Notes under the pieces: model-generated
The model's database searches: none
The model's input: the letters and a program-made list of their open reading frames with translations, nothing else
Told to the model about the DNA's origin: nothing
DNA from: Eunapius fragilis
Taxonomy: Eukaryota; Porifera; Demospongiae; Spongillida; Spongillidae
Direction of reading: 5' to 3'
NCBI GenBank assembly: GCA_963681505.1
Contig: OY811986.1
Span: 6,279,738-6,343,737 of the forward strand
DNA: 64,000 nt
Part shown: one piece after another, positions 1-14,924 of the stretch
Numbering within the stretch: the stretch's first letter is position 1
How the letters are laid out: every line of letters begins with the position of its first letter
Program-made: the position numbers and the translations under genes

Positions 1-3000
1 TGTGGCAGTATTTAAATAAAGAAAACAGGTTACTCGTTCGTTCCATGAAGTAGGATCGCAACTCCATTAGTTTGTTTTATTAACACCTTGGTGGGAAGAT
101 AGCCAATTTTCACCCATAGAAATGTATGGGTGGGAACCACTAATCTTTTTGCATGGTAGAGCCAAACCAATCAGCTGATTATACAGAAGGCATTATTTAG
201 AAAAAGAAAACAGGTTACTCGTTCGATCCATGAAGTAGGATCGCAACTTCATTAGTTTGTTTTATTAACACCTTGGTGGAAAGATATCCAATTTTCACCC
301 ATAGAAATGTATGGGAGGGAACCAGTAATCTATTTGCATGGTACAGCCAAACCAATCAGCTGATTATACAGGAGGCATTATTTAGAGAAAGAAAACAAGT
401 TACTCGTTCGTTCCATGAAGTAGGATCGCAACTCAATTAGTTTGTTTTATTAACACCTTGGTGGGAAGATAGCCAATTTTCACCCATAGAAATGTATGGG
501 AGGGAACCACTAATCTATTTGCATGGTACAGCCAAACCAAAGAGCTGATTATACAGGAGGCAGCATTTATAGAAAGAAAACAGGTTACTCGTTCGTTCCA
601 TGAAGTAGGATCGCAACTCAACTACTTTGTTTTATTAACACCTTGGTGGGAAGTTAGCCAATTTTCACCCATAGAAATGTATGGGAGGGAACCACTAATC
701 TATTTGCATGGTACAGCCAAACCAATCAGCTGATTATACAGAAGGCATTATTTAGAGAAAGAAAACAGGTTACTCGTTCGTTCCATGATGTAGGAACGCA
801 ACTCCATTAGTTTGTTTTAATATCACCTTGGTGGGAAGTTAGCCAATTTTCACCCATAGAAATGTATGGGAGGGAACCACTAATCTATTTGCATGGTAGA
901 GCCAAACCAATCAGCTGATTATGCAGAAGGCATTATTCAGAGAAAGAAAATAGGTTACTCGTTCGTTCCATGACGTACGATCGCAACTCGTTTAGTTTTT
1001 TTTATTAAGTCCCTGGTGGGAAGATAGCCAATTTTCACCCATAGAAATGTATGGGAGGGAACCACTAATCTATTTGCATGGAACAGCCAAACCAATGAGC
1101 TGATTATACAGGAGGAATTATTAAGAGAAAGAAAACAGGTTACTCGTTCGTTCCATGAAGTAGGATCGAAACTCAACTAGTTTGTTTTATTAACACCTTG
1201 GTGGGACGTTAGCCAATTTTCACCCATAGAAATGTATGGGAGGGAACCACTAATCTATTTGCATGGTACAGCCAAACCAATGAGCTGATTATACAGGAGG
1301 CATTATTTAGAGAAAGAAAACAGGTTACTCGTTCGTTCCATGAAGTAGGATCGCAACTCCATTAGTTTGTTTTATTAACACCTTGGTGGGAAGATAACCA
1401 ATTTTCACCCATAGAAATGTATGGGAGGGAACCACTAATCTATTTGCATGGTACAGCCAAACCAATGAGCTGATTATACAGGAGGCATTATTTAGAGAAA
1501 GAAAACAGGTTACTCGTTCGTTCCATGCAGTAGTATTGCAACTCCATTAGATTGTTTTATTAACACCTTGGTGGGAAGATAGCCAATTTTCACCCATAGA
1601 AATGTATGGGAGGGAACCACTAATCTATTTGCATGGAACAGCCAAACCAATAAGCTGATTATACAGGAGGCATTATTTAGAGAAAGAAAACAGGTTACTC
1701 GTTCGTTCCATGAAGTAGGATCGCAACTCCATTAGTTTGTTTTATTAACACCTTGGTGGGAAGATAACCAATTTTCACCCATAGAAATGTATTGGAGGGA
1801 ACCACTAATCTATTTGCATGGTACAGCCAAACCAATGAGCTGATTATACAGGAGGCATTATTTAGAGAAAGAAAACAGGTTACTTGTTCGTTCCATGCAG
1901 TAGTATTGCAACTCCATTAGATTGTTTTATTAACACCTTGGTGGGAAGATAGCCAATTTTCACCCATAGAAATGTATGGGAGGGAACCACTAATCTATTT
2001 GCATGGAACAGCCAAACCAGTGAGCTGATTATACGGGAGGCATTATTTAGAGAAAGAAAACAGGTTACTCGTTCGTTCCATGAAGTAGGATCGCAACTCA
2101 ACTAGTTTGTTTTATTAACACCTTGGTGGGAAGTTAGCCAATTTTCACCCATAGAAATGTATGGGAGGGAACCACTAATCTATTTGCATGGTACAGCCAA
2201 ACCAATGAGCTGATTATACAGGAGGCATTATTTAGAGAAAGAAAACAGGTTACTCGTTCGTTCCATGAAGTAGGATCGCAACTCCATTAGATTGTTTTAT
2301 TAACACCTTGGTCGGAAGATAGCCAATTTTCACCCATAGAAATGTATGGGAGGGAACAACTAATCTATTTGCATGGAACAGCCAAACCAATGAGCTGATT
2401 ATACAGGAGGCATTACTTAGAGAAAGAAAACAGGTTACTCGTTCGTTCCATGAAGTAGGATCGCAACTCCATTAGTTTGTTTTATTAACACCTTGGTGGG
2501 AAGATAACCAATTTTCACCCATAGAAATGTATGGGAGGGAACCACTAATCTATTTGCATAGTACAGCCAAACCAATGAGCTGATTATACAGGAGGCATTA
2601 TTTAGAGAAAGAAAACAGGTTACTCGTTCGTTCCATGAAGTAGGATTGCAACTCCATTAGATTGTTTTATTAACACCTTGGTGGGAAGATAGCCAATTTT
2701 CACCAATAGAAATGTATGGGAGGGAACCACTAATCTATTTGCATGGAACAGCCAAACCAATAAGCTGATTATACAGGAGGCATTATTTAGAGAAAGAAAA
2801 CAGGTTACTCGTTCGTTCTATGAAGTAGGATCGCAACTCCATTAGTTTGTTTTATTAACACCTTGGTGGGAAGATAACCCATTTTCACCCATAGAATTGT
2901 ATGGGAGGGAACCATTAATCTATTTGCATGGTATAGCCAAACCAATGAGCTGATTATACAGGAGGCATTATTTAGAGAAAGAAAACAGGTTACTCGTTCG

Positions 3001-6000
3001 TTCCATGCAGTAGGATTGCAACTCCATTAGATTGTTTTATTAACACCTTGGTGGGAAGATAGCCAATTTTCACCCATAGAAATATATGGGAGGGAACCAC
3101 TAATCTATTTGCATGGAACAGCCAAACCAATGAGCTGATTATACAGGAGGAATTATTTAGAGAAAGAAAACAGGTTACTCGTTCGTTCCATGAAGTAGGA
3201 TCGCAACTCCATTAGTTTGTTTTATTAACACCTTGGTGGGAAGATAACCAATTTTCACCCATAGAAATGTATGGGAGGGAACCACTAATCTATTTGCATG
3301 GTACAGCCAAACGAATGAGCTGATTATACAGGAGGCATTATTTAGAGAAAGAAAACAGGTTACTCGTTCGTTCCATGCAGTAGGATTGCAACTCCATTAG
3401 ATTGTTTTATTAACACCTTGGTGGGAAGATAGCCAATTTTCACCCATAGAAATGTATGGGAGGGAACCACTAATCTATTTGCATGGTACAGCCAAACCAA
3501 TCAGCTGATTATACAGAAGGCATTATTTAGAGAAAGAAAACAGGTTACTCGTTCGTTCCATGAAGTAGGAACGCAACTCCATTAGATGGTTTTAATATCA
3601 CCTTGGTGAGAAGTTAGCCAATTTTCACCCATAGAAATGTATGGGAGGGAACCACTAATCTATTTGCATGGTAGAGCCAAACCAATCAGCTGATTAAACA
3701 GAACGCATTATTTAGAGAAAGAAAATAGGTTACTCGTTCGTTCCATGACGTACGATCGCAACTCCATTAGTTTGTTTTATTAACACCTTGGTGGGAAGAT
3801 AGCCAATTTTCACCCATAGAAATGTATGGGAGGGAACCACTAATCTATTTCCATGGTACAGCCAAACCAATCAGCTGATTGTACAGGAGGCATTGTATAG
3901 AGAAAGAAAACAGGTTAGTCGTTCGTTCCATGATGTAGGATCGCAACTCCATTAGTTTGTTTTACTAACACCTTGGTGGGAAGATAGCCAATTTTCACCC
4001 ATAGAAATGTATGGGAGGGAACCACTAATCTATTTGCATGGTACAGCCAAACCAATGAGCTGATTATACAGGAGGCATTATTTAGAGAAAGAAAACAGGT
4101 TACTCGTTCGTTCCATGCAGTAGGATTGCAACTCCATTAGATTGTTTTATTAACACCTTGGTGGGAAGATAGCCAATTTTCACCCATAGAAATGTATGGG
4201 AGGGAACCACTAATCTATTTGCATGGAACAGCCAAACCAATGAGCTGATTATACAGGAGGAATTATTTAGAGAAAGAAAACAGGTTACTCGTTCGTTCCA
4301 TGAAGTAGGAACGCGATTCCATTAGTTTGTTTTATTAACACCTTGGTGGGAAGATAGCCAATTTTCACCCATAGAAATGTATGGGAGGGAACCACTAATC
4401 TATTTGCATGGAACAGCCAAACCAATGAGCTGTTAATACGGGAGGCATTATTTAGAGAAAGAAAACAGGTTACTCGTTCGTTCCATGAAGTAGGATCGCA
4501 ACTACATTAGTTAGTTTTATTAACACCTTGGTGGGAAGATAGCCAATTTTCACCCATAGAAATGTATGGGAGGGAACCACTAATCTATTTGCATGGTACA
4601 GCCAAACCAATCAGCTGATTATACAGGAGGCATTATTTAGAGAAAGAAAACAGGTTACTCGTTCGTTCCATGAAGTAGGATCGCAACTCCATTAGATTGT
4701 TTTATTAACACCTTGGTGGGAAGATAGCCAATTTTAACCCATAGAAATGTATGGGAGGGAACAACTAATCTATTTGAATGGAACAGCCAAACCAATGAGC
4801 TGATTATACAGGAGGCATTATTTAGAGAAAGAAAACAGGTTACTCGTTCGTTCCATGAAGTAGGATCGCAACTCCATTAGTTTGTTTTATTAACACCTCG
4901 GTGGGAAGATATCCAATTTTCACCCATAGAAATGTATGGGAGGGAACCACTAATCTATTTGCATGGTACAGCCAAACCAATGAGCTGATTATACAGAAGG
5001 CATTATTTAGAGAAAGAAAACAGGTTACTCGTTCGTTCCATGAAGTAGGATCGCAACTCAACTAGTTTGTTTTATTAACACCTTGGTGGGAAGTTAGCCA
5101 ATTCTCACCCATAGAAATGTATGGGAGGGAACCACTAATCTATTTGCATGGTACAGCCAAACCAATCAGCTGATTATACAGAAGGCATTATTTAGAGAAA
5201 GAAAACAGGTTACTTGTTCGTTCCATGAAGTAGGAACGCAACTCCATTAGATGGTTTTAATATCACCTTGGTGGGAAGTTAGCCAATTTTCACCCATAGA
5301 AATGTATGGGAGGGAACCACTAATCTATTTGCATGGTAGAGCCAAACCAATCAGCTGATTATACAGAAGGCATTATTTAGAGAAAGAAAATAGGTTACTC
5401 GTTCGTTCCATGACGTACGATCGCAACTCCATTAGTTTATTTTATTAACACCTTGGTGGGAAGATAGCCAATTTTCACCCATAGAAATGTATGGGAGGGA
5501 ACCACTAATCTATTTCCATGGTACAGCCAAACCAATCAGCTGATTATACAAGAGGCATTATTTAGAGAAAGAAAACAGGTTACTCGTTCGTTCCATGAAG
5601 TAGGATCGCAACTCCATTAGTTTGTTTTATTAACACCTTGGTGGGAAGATAGCCAATTTTCACCCATAGAAATGTATGGTAGGGAACGACTAATCTATTT
5701 GCATGGTAGAGCCAAACCAATCAGCTGATTATACAGAAGGCATTATTTAGAGAAAGAAAATAGGTTACTCGTTCGTTCCATGACGTACGATCGCAACTCC
5801 ATTAGTTTTTTTTTTAACACCCTGGTGGGAAGATAGCCAATTTTCACCCATAGAAATGTATGGGAGGGAACCACTAATCTATTTGCATGGTACAGCCAAA
5901 CCAATGAGCTGATTATAGATGTGGCAGTATTTAAACAAAGAAAACAGGTTACTCGTTCGTTCCATGAAGTAGGATCGCAACTACATTAGTTTGTTTTATT

Positions 6001-6267
6001 AATACCTTGGTGGGAAGATAGCCAATTTTCACCCATAGAAATGTATGGGAGGGAACCACTAATCTGTTTGCATGGTACAGCCAAACCAATGAGCTGATTA
6101 TACAGGAGGCATTATTTAGAGAAAGAAAACAGGTTACTCGTTCGTTCCATGAAGTAGGATCGCAACTTCATTAGATTGTTTTATTAACACCTTGGAGGGA
6201 AGATAGCCAATTTTCACCCATAGAAATGTATGGGAGGGAACAACTAATCTATTTGCATGGAACAGCC

Positions 6268-8857
6268 AAACCAATGAGCTGATTATACAGGAGGCATTAT
6301 TTAGAGAAAGAAAACAGGTTACTCGTTCGTTCCATGAAGTAGGATCGCAACTCCATTAGTTTGTTTTATTAACACCTTGGTGGTAAGATAACCAATTTTC
6401 ACCCATAGAAATGTATGGGAGGGAACCACTAATCTATTTGCATGGTACAGCCAAACCAATGAGCTGATTATACAGGAGGCATTATTTAGAGAAAGAAAAC
6501 AGGTTACTCGTTCGTTCCATGAAGTAGGATTGCAACTCCATTAGATTGTTTTATTAACACCTTGGTGGGAAGATAGCCAATTTTCACCCATAGAAATGTA
6601 TGGGAGGGAACCACTAATCTATTTGCTTGGAACAGCCAAACCAATGAGCTGATTATACAGGAGGAATTATTTAGAGAAAGAAAACAGGTTACTCGTTCGT
6701 TCCATGAAGTAGGATCGCAACTCCATTAGTTTGTTTTATTAACACCTTGGTGGGAAGATAGCCAATTTTCACCAATAGAAATGTATGGGAGGGAACCACT
6801 AATCTATTTGCATGGAACAGCCAAACCAATGAGCTGATTATACGGGAGACATTATTTAGAGAAAGAAAACAGGTTACTCGTTCGTTCCATGAAGTAGGAT
6901 CGCAACTCAACTAGTTTGTTTTATTAACACCTTGGTGGGAAGATAGCCAATTTTCACCCATAGAAATGTATGGGAGGGAACCACTAATCTATTTGCATGG
7001 TACAGCCAAACCAATCAGCTGATTATACAGGAGGCATTATTTAGAGAAAGAAAACAGGTTACTCGTTCGTTCCATGAAGTAGGATCGCAACTCCATTAGT
7101 TTGTTTTATTAACACCTTGGTGGGAAGATAGCCAATTTTCACCCATAGAAATGTATGGGAGGTAACCACTAATCTATTTGCATGGTACAGCCAAACCAAT
7201 GAGCTGATTATACAGGAGGCAGTATTTATAGAAAGAAAACAGGTTACTCGTTCCTTCCATGAAGTAGGAGCGCAACTCAACTAGTTTGTTTTATTAACAC
7301 CTTGGTGGGAAGTTAGCCAATTTTCACCCTTAGAAATGTATGGGAGAGAACCACTAATCTATTTGCATGGTACAGCTAAACCAATCAGCTGATTATACAG
7401 GAGGCATTATTTAGAGAAAGAAAACAGGTTACTCGTTCGTTCCATGAAGTAGGATCGCAACTCAACTAGTTTGTTTTATTAACACCTTGGTGGGAAGATA
7501 GCCAATTTTCACCCATAGAAATGTATGGGAGGGAACGACTAATCTATTTGCATGGTAGAGCCAAACCAATGAGCTGATTATACAGGAGGCATTATTTAGA
7601 GAAAGAAAACAGGTTACTCGTTCGTTCCATGAAGTAGGATCGCAACTCCATTAGTTTGTTTTATTAACACCTTGGTGGTAAGATAACCAATTTTCACCCA
7701 TAGAAATGTATGGGAGGGAACCACTAATCTATTTGCATGGTACAGCCAAACCAATGAGCTGATTATACAGGAGGCATTATTTAGAGAAAGAAAACAGGTT
7801 ACTCGTTCGTTCCATGAAGTAGGATTGCAACTCCATTAGATTGTTTTATTAACACCTTGGTGGGAAGATAGCCAATTTTCACCCATAGAAATGTATGGGA
7901 GGGAACCACTAATCTATTTGCTTGGAACAGCCAAACCAATGAGCTGATTATACAGGAGGAATTATTTAGAGAAAGAAAACAGGTTACTCGTTCGTTCCAT
8001 GAAGTAGGATCGCAACTCCATTAGTTTGTTTTATTAACACCTTGGTGGGAAGATAGCCAATTTTCACCAATAGAAATGTATGGGAGGGAACCACTAATCT
8101 ATTTGCATGGAACAGCCAAACCAATGAGCTGATTATACGGGAGACATTATTTAGAGAAAGAAAACAGGTTACTCGTTCGTTCCATGAAGTAGGATCGCAA
8201 CTCAACTAGTTTGTTTTATTAACACCTTGGTGGGAAGATAGCCAATTTTCACCCATAGAAATGTATGGGAGGGAACCACTAATCTATTTGCATGGTACAG
8301 CCAAACCAATCAGCTGATTATACAGGAGGCATTATTTAGAGAAAGAAAACAGGTTACTCGTTCGTTCCATGAAGTAGGATCGCAACTCCATTAGTTTGTT
8401 TTATTAACACCTTGGTGGGAAGATAGCCAATTTTCACCCATAGAAATGTATGGGAGGTAACCACTAATCTATTTGCATGGTACAGCCAAACCAATGAGCT
8501 GATTATACAGGAGGCAGTATTTATAGAAAGAAAACAGGTTACTCGTTCCTTCCATGAAGTAGGAGCGCAACTCAACTAGTTTGTTTTATTAACACCTTGG
8601 TGGGAAGTTAGCCAATTTTCACCCTTAGAAATGTATGGGAGAGAACCACTAATCTATTTGCATGGTACAGCTAAACCAATCAGCTGATTATACAGGAGGC
8701 ATTATTTAGAGAAAGAAAACAGGTTACTCGTTCGTTCCATGAAGTAGGATCGCAACTCAACTAGTTTGTTTTATTAACACCTTGGTGGGAAGATAGCCAA
8801 TTTTCACCCATAGAAATGTATGGGAGGGAACGACTAATCTATTTGCATGGTAGAGCC
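6268..8857 (+). repeat. Higher-order repeat in satellite A: 7 monomers (1,295 bp), two tandem copies
   Basis: The segment 6268-7562 is followed by an essentially identical copy at 7563-8857. Rare variants recur exactly 1,295 bp apart: TGGTAAGATAACC, CACCAATAG, GGGAGGTAACC, ACCCTTAGAAATG with GGGAGAGAACC, and TACAGCTAAACC. Identity breaks just outside both ends: AACAACTAATC against AACGACTAATC upstream, and GAGCTG against CAGCTG downstream. This is the signature of a recent unequal exchange seven monomers out of register. Confidence 0.9.
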
Positions 8858-9469
8858 AAACCAATCAGCTGATTATACAGGAGGCATTATTTAGAGAAAG
8901 AAAACAGGTTACTCGTTCGTTCCATGCAGTAGGATTGCAACTCCATTAGATTGTTTTATTAACACCTTGGTGGGAAGATAGCCAATTTTCACCCATAGAA
9001 ATGTATGGGAGGGAACCACTAATCTATTTGCATGGAACAGCCAAACCAATGAGCTGATTATACAGTAGGAATTATTTAGAGAAAGAAAACAGGTTACTCG
9101 TTCGTTCCATGAAGTAGGATCGCAACTCCATTAGTTTGTTTTATTAACACCTTGGTGGGAAGATAGCCAATTTTCACCCATAGAAATGTATGGGAGGTAA
9201 CCACAAATCTATTTGCATGGTACAGCCAAACCAATGAGCTGTTTATACAGGAGGCAGTATTTATAGAAAGAAAACAGGTTACTCGTTCCTTCCATGAAGT
9301 AGGAGCGCAACTCAACTAGTTTGTTTTATTAACACCTTGGTGGGAAGTTAGCCAATTTTCACCCATAGAAATGTATGGGAGAGAACCACTAATCTATTTG
9401 CATGGTAGAGCCAAACCAATCAGCTGATTATACAGAAGGCATTATTTAGAGAAGGAAAATAGGTTACTC

Positions 9470-12400
9470 GTTCGTTCCATGAAGTAGGATCGCAACTCCA
9501 TTAGATTGTTTTATTAACACCTTGGTGGGAAGATAGCCAATTTTCACCCATAGAAATGTATGGGAGGGAACAACTAATCTATTTGCATGGAACAGCCAAA
9601 CCAATGAGCTGATTATACAGGAGGCATTATTTAGAGAAAGAAAACAGGTTACTCTTTCGTTCCATGAAGTAGGATCGCAACTCCATCAGTTTGTTTTATT
9701 AACACCTTGGTGGTAAGATAACCAATTTTCACCCATAGAAATGTATGGGAGGGAACCACTAATCTATTTGCATGGTACAGCCAAACCAATGAGCTGATTA
9801 TACAGGAGGCATTATTTAGAGAAAGAAAACAGGTTACTCGTTCGTTCCATACAGTAGGATTGCAACTCCATTAGATTGTTTTATTAACACCTTGGTGGGA
9901 AGATAGCCAATTTTCACCCATAGAAATGTATGGGAGGGAACCACTAATCTATTTGCATGGAACAGCCAAACCAATGAGCTGATTATACAGTAGGAATTAT
10001 TTAGAGAAAGAAAACAGGTTACTCGTTCGTTCCATGAAGTAGGATCGCAACTCCATTAGTTTGTTTTATTAACACCTTGGTGGGAAGATAGCCAATTTTC
10101 TCCCATAGAAATGTATGGGAGGGAACCACTAATCTATTTGCATGGAACAGCCAAACCAATGAGCTGATTATACAGGAGGCATTATTTAGAAAAAGAAAAC
10201 AGGTTACTCTTTCGTTCCATGAAGTAGGATCGCAACTCCATTAGTTTGTTTTATTAACACCTTGGTGGTAAGATAACCAATTTTCACCCATAGAAATGTA
10301 TGTGAGGGAACCACTAATCTATTTGCATGGTACAGCCAAACCAATGAGCTGATTATACAGGAGGCATTATTTAGAGAAAGAAAACAGGTTACTCGTTCGT
10401 TCCATGAAGTACGATCGCAAATCCATTAGTTTGTTTTATTAACACCTTGGTGGGAAGATAGCCAATTTTCACCCATAGAAATGTATGGGAGGTAACCACT
10501 AATCTATTTGCATGGTACAGCCAAACCAATGAGCTGATTATACAGGAGGCAGTATTTATAGAAAGACAACAGGTTACTCGTTCCTTCCATGAAGTAGGAG
10601 CGCAACTCAACTAGTTTGTTTTATTAACACCTTGGTGGGAAGTTAGCCAATTTTCACCCATAGAAATGTATGGGAGAGAACCACTAATCTATTTGCATGG
10701 TAGAGCCAAACCAATCAGCTGATCATACAGAAGGCATTATTTAGAGAAAGAAAATAGGTTACTCGTTCGTTCCATGAAGTACGATCGCAACTCCATTAGT
10801 TTTTTTTATTAACACCCTGGTGGGAAGATAGCCAATTTTCACCCATAGAAATGTATGGGAGGGAACCACTAATCTATTTGCATGGTACAGCCAAACCAAT
10901 GAGCTGATTATACAGGAGGCATTATTTAGAGAAAGAAAACAGGTTACTCGTTCGTTCCATGAAGTAGGATCGCAACTCAACTAGTTTGTTTTATTAACAC
11001 CTTGGTGGGAAGTTAGCCAATTTTCACCCATAGAAATATATGGGAGGGAACCACTAATCTATTTGCATGGTACAGCCAAACCAATCAGCTGATTATACAG
11101 AAGGCATTATTTAGAGAAAGAAAACAGGTTACTTGTTCGTTCCATGAAGTAGGAACGCAACTCCATTAGATGGTTTTAATATAACCTTGGTGGGAAGTTA
11201 GCCAATTTTCACCCATAGAAATGTATGGGAGGGAACCACTAATCTATTTGCATGGTAGAGCCAAACCAATCAGCTGATTATACAGAAGGCATTATTTAGA
11301 GAAAGAAAATAGGTTACTCGTTTGTTCCATGACGTACGATCGCAACTCCATTAGTTTATTTTATTAACACCTTGGTGGGAAGATAGCCAATTTTCACCCA
11401 TAGAAATGTATGGGAGGGAACGACTAATCTATTTGCATGGTAGAGCCAAACCAATCAGCTGAATATACAGGAGGCATTATTTAGAGAAAGAAAACAGGTT
11501 ACTCGTTCGTTCCATGCAGTAGGATTGCAACTCCATTAGATTGTTTTATTAACACCTTGGTGGGAAGATAGCCAATTTTCACCCATAGAAATGTATGGGA
11601 GGGAACCACTAATCTATTTGCATGGAACAGCCAAACCAATGAGCTGATTATACAGTAGGAATTATTTAGAGAAAGAAAACAGGTTACTCGTTCGTTCCAT
11701 GAAGTAGGATCGCAACTCCATTAGTTTGTTTTATTAACACCTTGGTGGGAAGATAGCCAATTTTCACCCATAGAAATGTATGGGAGGTAACCACTAATCT
11801 ATTTGCATGGTACAGCCAAACCAATGAGCTGATTATACAGGAGGCAGTATTTATAGAAAGAAAACAGGTTACTCGTTCCTTCCATGAAGTAGGAGCGCAA
11901 CTCAACTAGTTTGTTTTATTAACACCTTGGTGGGAAGTTAGCCAATTTTCACCCATAGAAATGTATGGGAGAGAACCACTAATCTATTTGCATGGTAGAG
12001 CCAAACCAATCAGCTGATTATACAGAAGGCATTATTTAGAGAAGGAAAATAGGTTACTCGTTCGTTCCATGAAGTACGATCGCAACTCCATTAGTTTTTT
12101 TTATTAACACCCTGGTGGGAAGATAGCCAATTTTCACCCATAGAAATGTATGGGAGGGAACCACTAATCTATTTGCATGGTACAGCCAAACCAATGAGCT
12201 GATTATACAGGAGGCATTATTTAGAGAAAGAAAACAGGTTACTCGTTCGTTCCATGAAGTAGGATCGCAACTCCATTAGATTGTTTTATTAACACCTTGG
12301 TGGGAAGATAGCCAATTTTCACCCATAGAAATGTATGGGAGGGAACAACTAATCTATTTGCATGGAACAGCCAAACCAATGAGCTGATTATACAGGAGGC

Positions 12401-13680
12401 ATTATTTAGAGAAAGAAAACAGGTTACTCTTTCGTTCCATGAAGTAGGATCGCAACTCAATCAGTTTGTTTTATTAACACCTTGGTGGTAAGATAACCAA
12501 TTTTCACCCATAGAAATGTATGGGAGGGAACCACTAATCTATTTGCATGGTACAGCCAAACCAATGAGCTGATTATACAGGAGGCATTATTTAGAGAAAG
12601 AAAACAGGTTACTCGTTCGTTCCATACAGTAGGATTGCAACTCCATTAGATTGTTTTATTAACACCTTGGTGGGAAGATAGCCAATTTTCACCCATAGAA
12701 ATGTATGGGAGGGAACCACTAATCTATTTGCATGGAACAGCCAAACCAATGAGCTGATTATACAGTAGGAATTATTTAGAGAAAGAAAACAGGTTACTCG
12801 TTCGTTCCATGAAGTAGGATCGCAACTCCATTAGTTTGTTTTATTAACACCTTGGTGGGAAGATAGCCAATTTTCTCCCATAGAAATGTATGGGAGGGAA
12901 CCACTAATCTATTTGCATGGAACAGCCAAACCAATGAGCTGATTATACAGGAGGCATTATTTAGAAAAAGAAAACAGGTTACTCTTTCGTTCCATGAAGT
13001 AGGATCGCAACTCCATTAGTTTGTTTTATTAACACCTTGGTGGTAAGATAACCAATTTTCACCCATAGAAATGTATGGGAGGGAACCACTAATCTATTTG
13101 CATGGTACAGCCAAACCAATCAGCTGATTATACAGGAGGCATTATTTAGAGAAAGAAAACAGGTTACTCGTTCGTTCCATGAAGTAGGATCGCAAATCCA
13201 TTAGTTTGTTTTATTAACACCTTGGTGGGAAGATAGCCAATTTTCACCCATAGAAATGTATGGGAGGTAACCACTAATCTATTTGCATGGTACAGCCAAA
13301 CCAATGAGCTGATTATACAGGAGGCAGTATTTATAGAAAGAAAACAGGTTACTCGTTCCTTCCATGAAGTAGGAGCGCAACTCAACTAGTTTGTTTTATT
13401 AACACCTTGGTGGGAAGTTAGCCAATTTTCACCCATAGAAATGTATGGGAGAGAACCACTAATCTATTTGCATGGTAGAGCCAAACAAATCAGCTGATTA
13501 TACAGAAGGCATTATTTAGAGAAAGAAAATAGGTTACTCGTTCGTTCCATGAAGTACGATCGCAACTCCATTAGTTTTTTTTATTACCACCCTGGTGGGA
13601 AGATAGCCAATTTTCACCGAAAGAAATGTATGGGAGGGAACCACTAATCTATTTGCATGGTACAGCCAAACCAATGAGCT
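9470..13680 (+). repeat. Satellite A higher-order repeat with a 2,775 bp (15-monomer) offset
   Basis: About 1.43 kb at 9470-10905 recurs at 12245-13680, offset by 2,775 bp (15 x 185). Shared rare variants in the same order include AACAACTAATC, TCCATACAGTAGG, CAGTAGGAATT, TTTTCTCCCATAG, TTAGAAAAAG and GGGAGGTAACC. A second relationship at 14 monomers (2,590 bp) links about 8.87-9.48 kb with 11.46-12.07 kb, so this part is a mosaic of several exchanges and not a clean tandem unit. Confidence 0.8.
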
Positions 13681-13689
13681 GATTATACA

Positions 13690-14429
13690 GGAGGCATTAT
13701 TTAGAGAATGAAAACAGGTTACTCGTTCGTTCCATGAAGTAGGATCGCAACTCCATTAGATTGTTTTATTAACACCTTGGTGGGAAGATAGCCAATTTTC
13801 ACCCATAGAAATGTATGGGAGGGAACAACTAATCTATTTGCATGGAACAGCCAAACCAATGAGCTGATTATACAGGAGGCATTATTTAGAGAAAGAAAAC
13901 AGGTTACTCTTTCGTTCCATGAAGTAGGATCGCAACTCCATCAGTTTGTTTTATTAACACCTTGGTGGTAAGATAACCAATTTTCACCCATACAAATGTA
14001 TGGGAGGGAACCACTAATCTATTTGCATGGTACAGCCAAACCAATGAGCTGATTATACAGGAGGCATTATTTAGAGAATGAAAACAGGTTACTCGTTCGT
14101 TCCATGAAGTAGGATCGCAACTCCATTAGATTGTTTTATTAACACCTTGGTGGGAAGATAGCCAATTTTCACCCATAGAAATGTATGGGAGGGAACAACT
14201 AATCTATTTGCATGGAACAGCCAAACCAATGAGCTGATTATACAGGAGGCATTATTTAGAGAAAGAAAACAGGTTACTCTTTCGTTCCATGAAGTAGGAT
14301 CGCAACTCCATCAGTTTGTTTTATTAACACCTTGGTGGTAAGATAACCAATTTTCACCCATAGAAATGTATGGGAGGGAACCACTAATCTATTTGCATGG
14401 TACAGCCAAACCAATGAGCTGATTATACA
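13690..14429 (+). repeat. Tandem duplication of a satellite A dimer (2 x 370 bp)
   Basis: Two adjacent dimers share the rare TTAGAGAATG, AACAACTAATC, ACTCTTTCG, CTCCATCAG and TGGTAAGATAACC variants exactly 370 bp apart. They differ at a single visible base (ACCCATACAAATG in the first, ACCCATAGAAATG in the second). The next dimer loses the ATG variant, which marks the end of the duplication. Confidence 0.85.
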
Positions 14430-14924
14430 GGAGGCATTATTTAGAGAAAGAAAACAGGTTACTCGTTCGTTCCATGAAGTAGGATTGCAACTCCATTAGA
14501 TTGTTTTATTAACACCCTGGTGGGAAGATAGCCAATTTTCACCCATAGAAATGTATGGGAGGGAACCACTAATCTATTTGCATGGAACAGCCAAACCAAT
14601 GAGCTGATTATAAAGGAGGAATTATTTAGAGAAAGAAAACAGGTTACTCGTTCGTTCCATGAAGTAGGATCGCAACTCAACTAGTTTGTTTTATTAACAC
14701 CTCGGTGGGAAGATAGCCAATTTTCACCCATAGAAATGTATGGGAGGGAACCACTAATCTATTTGCATGGTACAGCCAAACCAATCAGCTGATTATACAA
14801 GAGGCATTATTTAGAGAAAGAAAACAGGTTACTCGTTCGTTCCATGAAGTAGGATCGCAATTCCATTAGTTTGTTTTATTAACACCTTGGTGGGAAGATA
14901 GCCAATTTTCACCCATAGAAATGT